Assembly: GCF_900141705.1 (NCBI RefSeq)
Contig: NZ_FQYM01000024.1
Location: 1-45,817, forward strand
Length of the DNA: 45,817 bases
Reading direction: 5' to 3'
Origin: Fibrobacter sp. UWP2
GTDB lineage: Bacteria; Fibrobacterota; Fibrobacteria; Fibrobacterales; Fibrobacteraceae
Made by a program: the position numbers and the translations under genes
In this document: positions 23,880-31,948 of the stretch, one piece after another
Position numbering within the stretch: position 1 is the stretch's first letter
Layout: the number at the start of each line of letters is the position of its first letter
The notes under the pieces: generated by a model
What the model was told of the DNA's origin: nothing
Seen by the model: the letters and a program-made list of their open reading frames with translations, nothing else
Databases searched by the model: none

Positions 23880-25880
23880 TTATTTGGACCAGTCCCCAAA
23901 ACTGGAGTCACTGGGCATGCGCCAGTCGGCACGGGGCGACAGCGAAATGGTACCGACCTTCGGGCCGTCCGGGATGCAACTGCGTTTGAACTGTTGCGAA
24001 AAGAATCGCCTGATAAAGACGGCGAGCGCCTTGTCGATTTCTTCGTCGGTATGCTTGTTTGCGAACGCGTATTTCGCAAGGTAACGGAGCTTTTCGGGAG
24101 CAGCGCCGTATTTCGCAAAATGGTAAAGGAAAAAATCGTGCAGTTCGTAGGCACCGAGAATGCTTTCCGTCTTTTGAGCAATCTGGCCGCTTGAATCGGC
24201 GGGCAAGAGTTCCGGAGAAACGGGAGTATCGAGGATGTCGCGGAGGACTGCGGCAAGATTCGCGGCTGTTTCGCCGGGTTCAAGATGCGCGCCGGGTTCG
24301 CTCGGGTTACTAATTGCGCGATCGGCATACCAGTTCACGATGTGGCGCACGAGCGTCTTGGGAATATCGCAGTTCACCGCGTACATGGACATGTGATCGG
24401 CATTGTAGGTGCTCCACCCGAGCGCAATTTCGGAGAGGTCACCCGTACCGATGACGATTCCGCCCTCGCTGTTCGCGATGTCCATCAGGATTTGCGTGCG
24501 TTCGCGGGCCTGCACGTTCTCGTAAGTCACGTCAAGCTTTCGCGGGTCATGCCCGATGTCAGCGAAGTGCTGGAGGCATGCCTTTTGGATATTGACGGTG
24601 CGGAGTTCCACGCCCAGAAGTTTCGCGAGTTCAACCGCATTGTTCCTGGTGCGCTTGGTAGTGCCGAATCCGGGCATCGTGAGCGCAAGGATTTCTTTTG
24701 CAGGGCGGTTCAGCAGCTTGAATGTTTCCGCAACCACAAGAAGCGCGAGCGTCGAATCGAGCCCGCCGCTCAGGCCAATCACCGCACGCTTGCTATGAGA
24801 CGCTTCGAGACGTTTTGCGAGACCAGCGCACTGTATGTTGAAAATCTCGGTGCAAGATGCATCGCGGGCTTCGGTGCTCCCCGGCACAAAGGGCGTCGGC
24901 GAAACAAAACGGTACTGGAGCATATCGCAATCACGCAGGCCTTCAAGAGTCGCTGAACGCGCAATGATAGCACGGCTGTCGAAATCCTGGAAGCTTCCTT
25001 CGCTCAGGCGCTGCATATTCAGGCGTTCCACGTCCACATCGGCATACACGATTTCGGTTTCCCGCGAGAACGGCTTGCTTTCGGCGAGCATGTTCCCGTT
25101 TTCCGCAATTATCAGGTGACCGCTAAAGACCATGTCCGTCGTAGATTCGTGCACTCCGGCGGAAGCGTAAACATAGGCCGCCATGCAACGCGCCGACTGG
25201 TTCATCACCAAGTTCCTGCGGTAATCGCGTTTGCCTACCAGCGCATCGCTTGCCGAGAGATTCACGATGACGTTTGCGCCCGCAAGGGCAAGTTTCCCGC
25301 TCGGTGGCGCAGGCGTCCACAAGTCCTCGCAGAGTTCCACGCCAATGCGAACTTCGGAACCCGAATTACAAGATGCGCAGCCCTTCACAGTAATAAAATT
25401 CGTAACGGGTACTTCGCCCGCGCCCTCGATAAAACAGCGGAGAGGCACGCAGCCATTACCCGCATTGCCACGCAGTAAATCGCGCCCGCTCGAAAAATGC
25501 CTTTTCTCGTAGAACTCGCGCTGGTTCGGCAAGTGAATCTTGGGCGTAACGGCAACAACGCGACCGCGCTGCACAAAGGCGGCACAGTTGTAGAGGCGGC
25601 CAAAAAAACGCAACGGCAGGCCCACTGCAATCACGGTGTCGCTGTCAGAGAATGCTTTCGCAATCTTCAACAGCGCGCGGGTGCTGTTTTGCAAAAGCAG
25701 TTCCTGGTGAAATAAGTCGCTGCAAGTATAGCCCGTAATACTGAGTTCCGGGAAAACGACAAAAGCCGCCCCGTTAGAGGCAGCAATTTTCGCGCTCCTG
25801 ATGATTTCCTCGGTATTGTAGGCGGTATCGGCCACCTTCAACACCAGAGAAACGCATGCGAACCGGTAGAATCCGAACAT
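23880..25880 (-). CDS. nadE: Glutamine-dependent NAD+ synthetase
   Basis: The 666-residue product has two domains. Residues 1-290 are a nitrilase-type glutaminase (FVVFPELSITGY with the Glu, TPKIHLPNQREFYEKRHF with the Lys, IGVELCEDLWTP with the Cys). The C-terminal half is the synthetase with the ATP-pyrophosphatase loop IGLSGGLDSTLALLV and later GTGDLSEIALGWSTY. It converts deamido-NAD to NAD using glutamine ammonia. It lies 27 bases after gltD in the same direction, so it is probably part of the gltB-gltD transcript, tying another glutamine-using enzyme to nitrogen control. Confidence 0.95.
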   Translation of the reverse strand: MFGFYRFACVSLVLKVADTAYNTEEIIRSAKIAASNGAAFVVFPELSITGYTCSDLFHQELLLQNSTRALLKIAKAFSDSDTVIAVGLPLRFFGRLYNCAAFVQRGRVVAVTPKIHLPNQREFYEKRHFSSGRDLLRGNAGNGCVPLRCFIEGAGEVPVTNFITVKGCASCNSGSEVRIGVELCEDLWTPAPPSGKLALAGANVIVNLSASDALVGKRDYRRNLVMNQSARCMAAYVYASAGVHESTTDMVFSGHLIIAENGNMLAESKPFSRETEIVYADVDVERLNMQRLSEGSFQDFDSRAIIARSATLEGLRDCDMLQYRFVSPTPFVPGSTEARDASCTEIFNIQCAGLAKRLEASHSKRAVIGLSGGLDSTLALLVVAETFKLLNRPAKEILALTMPGFGTTKRTRNNAVELAKLLGVELRTVNIQKACLQHFADIGHDPRKLDVTYENVQARERTQILMDIANSEGGIVIGTGDLSEIALGWSTYNADHMSMYAVNCDIPKTLVRHIVNWYADRAISNPSEPGAHLEPGETAANLAAVLRDILDTPVSPELLPADSSGQIAQKTESILGAYELHDFFLYHFAKYGAAPEKLRYLAKYAFANKHTDEEIDKALAVFIRRFFSQQFKRSCIPDGPKVGTISLSPRADWRMPSDSSFGDWSK

Positions 25881-25907
25881 AATTCCGCGCGCAGTTTATA
25901 GCAGCTA

Positions 25908-27272
25908 TTACTTCAGCGCCGCGACTTTAGCCTTTGCATCGGCCATGGCACGCACCACAAGGGAGGCGCCGTTCGCGCAGTCGCCCACCGCATAGATGTG
26001 TCGGGCAGGATCCGGGATAATCGCCGTACGCGGGGTGAGTTGCAGGCCCAAGTCGTTCACCAGGCCCTCGGCAGGCACTCCGGTAAAGCCCATGGCGAGT
26101 ACCACCAAGTCGGTATCAATGACCTCAGTAGAATTCGGGACTTCGGCAGGCTTGAGCGGGCGGCCCTGCGGAGACATTTCCCATTCCACGCGAACTGCTT
26201 CCACGCCGGCCACGCGACCGTCCTTCACAATGAACTGCTTGGAAGAAACATTCCAGCGACGCTCACCGCCTTCGTGCTGAGCGTAGCTCGTGCGCAGCAT
26301 GTACGGCCAGTCGGGCCAAGGCGTAGACGGGGAACGTTCCTCGGGAGGCTTGGGCATGAATTCCACCTGGAGCACGCTTTCGCACCCTTCACGAATGGCC
26401 TTGCCCACGCAGTCGTTACCCGTATCGCCACCGCCAATCACCAACACCTTGCGGCCCTTCGCGCTGAACTTTTCGGGATTGCTTTCACCCGGCATTTCGG
26501 CACCGTGCAGAAAATCGAGGGCAAGGAAAATTCCTTCGGCTTCGCGGCCCGGGATTTTCAAGTCGCGGGCGTTCGGCGTACCGATGGCGAGGAACACCTC
26601 GTCATAATTCTTGTGGACATATTCTGCGGCAATGTCCTTGCCGATTTCGGTATTGTAGACAAACTTGATTTCGGCGGCTTCGAGCAAAGCGATGCGGCGG
26701 TCGATAATGGACTTGTCCAGTTTCCAGTTCGGGATGCCGTAGCGCAGCAGGCCACCCGCTTTCGCTTGCTTCTCGTAAACAGTAACAGCATAGCCCTTAC
26801 GGCGTAAGGCTTCGGCAGCGAACAGACCCGAAGGACCAGAGCCGATGACAGCGGCAGACTTGCCGTTCGGTTCAGCCGTAGGGAGCACCACGCGACCTTC
26901 CTCGAAGGCGGTCTCGATGATGAACTTCTCTATCTGGCGCACCATCACCGGGTCGTTATGCACGTTGCCAGTACAGGCGGACTCGCAGAGCGCGGGGCAA
27001 ACGCGGCCCGTGAACTCCGGGAAAAACGCCGTCTTGCTGATGATATCGTAGGCCCGTTCCGCATTCCCGGCAGCAATGGCCGCATTGAATTCGGGAACGA
27101 GGTTACCGAGGGGGCATCCCGCACCATGGCAGAACGGGATTCCACAAGTGTGGCAGCGTTCCGCCTGATTGATGACCTCTATCGAGGTGAGTTTGCGCTC
27201 AACTTCGTTGTTGTCCTTGACACGCTCTTCGACAGGGCGGTAGATGTCTGCGATTCGGTTGATTTCCTGCAT
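25908..27272 (-). CDS. gltD: Glutamate synthase, small (beta) subunit
   Basis: The 454-residue product has N-terminal Fe-S cysteines (RCHTCGIPFCHGAGCPLGN), an FAD-binding GxGxxG (IGSGPSGLFAAEAL) and an NAD(P)H-binding VIGGGDTGNDCVG. It passes electrons from NADPH to the large subunit. GAGGTTAAT precedes the ATG at 27272, 15 bases after gltB, so the pair is one operon. Length is usual. Confidence 0.97.
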   Translation of the reverse strand: MQEINRIADIYRPVEERVKDNNEVERKLTSIEVINQAERCHTCGIPFCHGAGCPLGNLVPEFNAAIAAGNAERAYDIISKTAFFPEFTGRVCPALCESACTGNVHNDPVMVRQIEKFIIETAFEEGRVVLPTAEPNGKSAAVIGSGPSGLFAAEALRRKGYAVTVYEKQAKAGGLLRYGIPNWKLDKSIIDRRIALLEAAEIKFVYNTEIGKDIAAEYVHKNYDEVFLAIGTPNARDLKIPGREAEGIFLALDFLHGAEMPGESNPEKFSAKGRKVLVIGGGDTGNDCVGKAIREGCESVLQVEFMPKPPEERSPSTPWPDWPYMLRTSYAQHEGGERRWNVSSKQFIVKDGRVAGVEAVRVEWEMSPQGRPLKPAEVPNSTEVIDTDLVVLAMGFTGVPAEGLVNDLGLQLTPRTAIIPDPARHIYAVGDCANGASLVVRAMADAKAKVAALK

Positions 27273-27287
27273 ATTAACCTCAAATCC

Positions 27288-30200
27288 CTATGCCTTTTGG
27301 GCCTTCAAAAGAGCGTTCCTGTAATCCACCGGGAATATCTTCACGAACTTCGGACGTTCGCTATTCCAGTTCTCGAGAATGCGCTTGCCCTTCTCGCTAC
27401 CCGTCGCCTGAACGTGCTGGTTGATGATATCGAGCAATTCGCTTTCGCTCTCGGTACCGGGGAGCACGCTTTCGAGGTCGGCGGAATCCACGTTGCAGCT
27501 CAGGTCAAAGTGGCCCGTCTCATCGTACACGTAGGCAAAGCCACCCGTCATACCGGCAGCGAAGTTCACGCCCACGCGGCCAAGCACCACGACGCGACCG
27601 CCCGTCATGTATTCGCAACCATGGTCGCCCACGCCTTCGCTAACCAGGAGCATACCCGAGTTACGGATACCGAAGCGTTCACCAGCGAGACCATTGATGA
27701 AGATCTTGCCCGAGGTTCCACCGTAACCGATGACGTTACCTGCAATCACGTTGTCTTCGGCCTTGAAACTTGCATTGCTAGGCGGGCGCACGATAATCTT
27801 ACCGCCCGAGAGGCCCTTGCCCATAAAGTCGTTCGCTTCGCCTTCGAGGTCGAGCGTAATGCCCGGAGCAAGGAAGGCACCGAAGCTCTGGCCCGCGACA
27901 CCCTGCAGGTGAATCTTGATGGTATCTTCGGGGAGGCCCTTCACGCCAAAATATTCGTCCACCTCGCCGGAAAGTTCCGTACCCACCGTACGGTCGACGT
28001 TGTGCACCACCGTGCAGAGTTCCACGGCCTTGCCGCTCTTGAGCGTGTCAGCCACGAACGGCAACAGTTCACGACGGTCGAAGTTTTCAAGCGGTTCCTT
28101 CACGAAGTTCTTGTCGAAGGACTTGATGCCGCCATCAACAGTTTCGAAAATCTTGGAGAAATCGAGGTTGTGCGCCTTGTAGAAGGCAATCGCCTCGTCA
28201 CGTTCCAGCAAATCACTACGGCCGCAAGCTTCGGCCAGCGAACGCAGGCCAAGGCTTGCGAGAATCTCGCGGACTTCGTCGGCGATGAAGAAGAGGAAGT
28301 TTTCCACGTATTCGGGCTTGCCCGCAAAGCGCTTGCGGTAATCCGCATCCTGCGTGGCAATGCCCATCGGGCACTGGTTCGTATGGCACTTGCGGTCCAT
28401 CACGCAGCCAAGGCTTACGAGAAGGTTCGTGGCAAAGCCGAATTCTTCGGCACCGAGGAGAGCGGCCACAACCACATCGCGGCCCGTCTTGAGCTGGCCA
28501 TCGACCTGGAGCTTGATGCGTCCGCGCAAATCGTTGAGCACGAGCGTCTGTTCCGCTTCGGCAATACCGAGTTCCCACGGGAGGCCGGCATGCTTGATGG
28601 AAGTGAGCGGAGATGCGCCTGTACCGCCATCGTGGCCAGAAATCAGCACCACGTCGGCATGAGCCTTCGCCACACCCGCGGCAATCGTGCCCACGCCCAC
28701 TTCGGACACGAGCTTCACAGAAACACGGGCCTTCGGGTTGGCGTTGCGCAAGTCGTAAATCAGCTGCGCCAGATCTTCGATGGAGTAAATGTCGTGATGC
28801 GGCGGCGGAGAAATCAGCGACACGTTCGGGATGGAGTGACGGATGCGTGCAACGAACTCGTTCACCTTGTGTGCCGGCAGCTGGCCACCTTCGCCGGGCT
28901 TTGCGCCCTGGGCCATCTTGATTTGCAAATCCTTTGCATGGCGCAGGTAATCAATGGTCACGCCAAAGCGGCCCGAGGCAACCTGGCGAATCGCGGAACT
29001 GCGGATATCGCCGTTTGCGGCCGGAGTATCGCGGTCCGGATCTTCACCACCTTCACCGCAGTTGCTCATGGCGCCGATGCGGTTCATCGCAATCGCAATC
29101 GTCTCGTGGGCTTCCGGGCTCAAGGAGCCAAGGCTCATCGCGCCCGCCACAAAGTGATGGATAATCGATTCGCGAGACTCAACTTCACTAATATCAATCG
29201 GGGTCGCCTTCTTGAACTTGAAGAGGCCACGCAAAGTCGCCTGACGTTCGGACTGGTCATTAATCAACTTGCTGTAGACCTTGAACTTCTCGTAGTCGCC
29301 ACCCTGCACCGCCTGGCGGAACGCGGCAAGCGACTGCGGAGTCCACAGGTGCTTCTCGCCTTCCTTACGGAACGCATACTGGCCGCCCGACTGCAAAACC
29401 TTGCTTGCATCGGCAAAGGCAATCTTCTGGCGCTCGCCCACTTCACGGGCAATTTCTTCCAGGCCGATACCTTCGATACGGCTTGCCGTACCCGGCAGGA
29501 ACTTCTCGATGAGTTCGTGATTCAAGCCCACAGCTTCGAAAATCTGTGCACTGCGGTAGCTGCGGAGCGTGGAGATACCCATCTTCGACATAATCTTCAA
29601 CAGGCCCTTATCCACCGCCTTTACATAATTTGCAGCAGCCGTCACCGGGTCCACATCCAGGTCGCCGTTGTGGCACATGTTGGTGAGGCTCTCGAATGCG
29701 AGATACGGGTTAATGACCGTCGCACCGTAACCGAGCAGCAGCGCAAAGTGCATCACTTCGCGCACTTCACCGGACTGCACAATCAAACCGATTTCGGGGC
29801 GTACACCCGCTTCCACCAGGGCACGGTTCACGCAAGCCGTCGCGAGGAGCGAAGGTATAGGCACGTAGCCCCAGTCAATGTTCTTGTCCGAAAGCACGAT
29901 GATATCGTAGTTGTCGTTCACCGCACGCACGGCATCGCCGGCGAGGTTCTGCAGGGCTGCTTCCAGCACGGAACCGTCACCGCCCAGCGGGAACTGCATC
30001 TTGAGCACTTTCGCCTTGAACGCCTTGTCGCCAATGTTTTCAAAGCGGCGAATTTCGTCTTCGGTCACAATCGGGCGCGGAATCTTGATGAGGTGCGCCT
30101 GCTCCGGAGTTTCTTCGAGGATGTTGCCGTGGTTACCGATGTAAGTCGTAAGACTCATCACCAATTCTTCACGAATCGGGTCAATCGGCGGGTTCGTCAC

Positions 30201-31712
30201 CTGCGCAAACAGCTGCTTGAAGTAATTGAACAGCGGCTGCGGCTTGTCCGAAAGCACGGCCAACGCGGCATCGTTACCCATGGAGCCAATCGGCTCGGCA
30301 CCGTTCTTGGCCATCGGCTGCAAAATAATGCTGAGGTCTTCGGCAGAATAGCCGAAGCGCTTCTGCTGTACCAGAATGTCTTCCGGAACGTCGGACGGGT
30401 TGATTTCGCTGAAAAGCCCGCGGACGCTCATCTTGTTTTCGGCAACCCAGCGGCGGTAAGGCTTGGCGCGGGCTACTTGCGCCTTCATCTCCGCATTCTT
30501 CAGAATACGGTGATTTTCCAGGTCGAGGTAGATAATCTCGCCGGGTTTCAGGCGGCCCTTTTCTTCAACCTCGTCGTCGCGGAGGTCAAGTACGCCTGTT
30601 TCGGATGCCATCACGAAGAGACCATCTTTACACAAAGTGTAACGTGCCGGACGAAGGCCGTTGCGGTCGAGAATCGCACCCGCGTTTACGCCATCGCTGA
30701 AAGCCACGGCGGCCGGACCATCCCACGGTTCCATAAGCATGGATTCGTATTCAAAGAAACCACGCACATCGCGACCCAGGTAATGCTTCTTGCCCCAGGC
30801 CTGAGGCATGAGCATCATCATCGCATGCGGGAGGCTACGACCCGCTGCAACGAGAAGCTCAAACATGTTGTCAAGGCTGGCCGAGTCGCTCTGGCCTGCC
30901 GGAACGAGCGGGAAAAGCTTCTGCAGGTCATCGCCGATAATATCGCTCTTCATGTGCGGCTCGCGGGCGCGCAGGCTGTTGAGGTTACCGCGCAGGGTGT
31001 TGATTTCGCCGTTGTGAGCGAGGTAGCGGAACGGGTGCGCAAGCGGCCAAGTCGGGAACGTATTCGTGGAGTAGCGCTGGTGAACAAGCGCAATCGGGGT
31101 CTCGAAATCGAGATCGTTCAGGTCCTTGTAGAAGCCTTCGATCTGGCTCGCCAGAAGCAGGCCCTTGTACACGATGCTACGGCGGCTGCAGCTACAAACA
31201 TACAAGCCCTTGCAAGCCTTTTCCATCAGGCGGCGGGCAACATACAACTTAATATCGAACACGCTGTCGGATTCGAAAGCGGAACCGTCAAAAAACGCCT
31301 GCCGGATATGCGGAAGGGTTTCGCGAGCCGTGCGGCCGATCTTATCGGCATTCACCGGCACCTCGCGGAAGTTCAGCACCGGCATGCCCTCGGCAGCGGC
31401 GATTTCCTTAATCTTAGCGTCAAAAGCATCGGCATCCAGCGTATTCTCCACAAAAAACATGGCCACGCCATAGCGGGCAGGCAGTTCCGGGTACAGCTTG
31501 CGGAAAAACTTGTGGGGCATCGAAAGCAAGAGACCCGCACCGTCGCCGGTTTCCGGGTCTCCACCTGCTGCACCGCGGTGCATAAGCCTCTTCAAAACGG
31601 TAATGCCCTGCAGCACAATCTGGTGCGAGGCAACATTATTAATATTGGCGACCAGGCCGACACCGCAGGCGTCGTGTTCATTCATCGGGTCGTAAAGAGC
31701 TTGAGCGTTCAT
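27288..31712 (-). CDS. gltB: Glutamate synthase, large (alpha) subunit
   Basis: The 1474-residue product has the standard order: class II glutaminase domain starting at the nucleophile Cys (NEHDACGVGLVANINN), central domain, FMN-binding synthase domain with the Fe-S cysteines (CVMDRKCHTNQCPMGIATQ), and the C-terminal GXGXG structural domain (GYGGTSGKIFINGLAGERFG). With GltD it makes two glutamates from glutamine and 2-oxoglutarate. The ATG at 31712 follows AAAGGAC and is downstream of a sigma-54 promoter; an earlier in-frame TTG at 31763 overlaps that promoter and is rejected. Confidence 0.97.
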   Translation of the reverse strand: MNAQALYDPMNEHDACGVGLVANINNVASHQIVLQGITVLKRLMHRGAAGGDPETGDGAGLLLSMPHKFFRKLYPELPARYGVAMFFVENTLDADAFDAKIKEIAAAEGMPVLNFREVPVNADKIGRTARETLPHIRQAFFDGSAFESDSVFDIKLYVARRLMEKACKGLYVCSCSRRSIVYKGLLLASQIEGFYKDLNDLDFETPIALVHQRYSTNTFPTWPLAHPFRYLAHNGEINTLRGNLNSLRAREPHMKSDIIGDDLQKLFPLVPAGQSDSASLDNMFELLVAAGRSLPHAMMMLMPQAWGKKHYLGRDVRGFFEYESMLMEPWDGPAAVAFSDGVNAGAILDRNGLRPARYTLCKDGLFVMASETGVLDLRDDEVEEKGRLKPGEIIYLDLENHRILKNAEMKAQVARAKPYRRWVAENKMSVRGLFSEINPSDVPEDILVQQKRFGYSAEDLSIILQPMAKNGAEPIGSMGNDAALAVLSDKPQPLFNYFKQLFAQVTNPPIDPIREELVMSLTTYIGNHGNILEETPEQAHLIKIPRPIVTEDEIRRFENIGDKAFKAKVLKMQFPLGGDGSVLEAALQNLAGDAVRAVNDNYDIIVLSDKNIDWGYVPIPSLLATACVNRALVEAGVRPEIGLIVQSGEVREVMHFALLLGYGATVINPYLAFESLTNMCHNGDLDVDPVTAAANYVKAVDKGLLKIMSKMGISTLRSYRSAQIFEAVGLNHELIEKFLPGTASRIEGIGLEEIAREVGERQKIAFADASKVLQSGGQYAFRKEGEKHLWTPQSLAAFRQAVQGGDYEKFKVYSKLINDQSERQATLRGLFKFKKATPIDISEVESRESIIHHFVAGAMSLGSLSPEAHETIAIAMNRIGAMSNCGEGGEDPDRDTPAANGDIRSSAIRQVASGRFGVTIDYLRHAKDLQIKMAQGAKPGEGGQLPAHKVNEFVARIRHSIPNVSLISPPPHHDIYSIEDLAQLIYDLRNANPKARVSVKLVSEVGVGTIAAGVAKAHADVVLISGHDGGTGASPLTSIKHAGLPWELGIAEAEQTLVLNDLRGRIKLQVDGQLKTGRDVVVAALLGAEEFGFATNLLVSLGCVMDRKCHTNQCPMGIATQDADYRKRFAGKPEYVENFLFFIADEVREILASLGLRSLAEACGRSDLLERDEAIAFYKAHNLDFSKIFETVDGGIKSFDKNFVKEPLENFDRRELLPFVADTLKSGKAVELCTVVHNVDRTVGTELSGEVDEYFGVKGLPEDTIKIHLQGVAGQSFGAFLAPGITLDLEGEANDFMGKGLSGGKIIVRPPSNASFKAEDNVIAGNVIGYGGTSGKIFINGLAGERFGIRNSGMLLVSEGVGDHGCEYMTGGRVVVLGRVGVNFAAGMTGGFAYVYDETGHFDLSCNVDSADLESVLPGTESESELLDIINQHVQATGSEKGKRILENWNSERPKFVKIFPVDYRNALLKAQKA

Positions 31713-31746
31713 AAAAGTCCTTTTCTTGCTTTTTGCGCTCTTTATT

Positions 31747-31762
31747 TGCAAAAACCGTGCCA
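31747..31762 (-). promoter_or_regulatory. Sigma-54 promoter of gltB-gltD-nadE
   Basis: Minus strand TGGCACG-GTTT-TTGCA, with a T before and an A after, fits the full consensus. Transcription should start near 31736, about 25 bases before the gltB ATG. Confidence 0.88.
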
Positions 31763-31877
31763 ATTATGTAAAGCACCCGCCAATTATTGAAAATATGGTC
31801 AAAAATGTAAAAGACACGGATTGCAGACCGCTTTCGCGAGTTTTCAGATTTCAATTTCTGTAAAACACCACGCTACA

Positions 31878-31894
31878 TTTACACTATATGTAAA
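31878..31894 (-). promoter_or_regulatory. Candidate activator dyad TTTACA-N5-TGTAAA upstream of gltB
   Basis: A perfect 6-bp dyad with a 5-base spacer, the geometry of NtrC sites, lies about 115 bases before the -24 element. Single TGTAAA words recur at 31768-31773, 31806-31812 and about 31859-31865. The 236 bases between gltB and feoB hold only these sites and the feoB terminator. Confidence 0.5.
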
Positions 31895-31901
31895 ACAAAA
31901 A

Positions 31902-31922
31902 GGCGGCATTTTCATTGCCGCC
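31902..31922 (-). terminator. Terminator of feoB
   Basis: Minus strand GGCGGCA and TGCCGCC pair around a 7-base loop, followed by TTTTT. Confidence 0.8.
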
Positions 31923-31948
31923 CTTTACGATTTTCGCACCTCAAAAAT

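Noticed and set aside
26958-31790. A 1610-codon open frame on the plus strand opposite gltB and gltD
   Set aside because: It is the antisense of two certain genes, favoured by their C-ending codons; its product is Arg/His/Val-rich with no domain.
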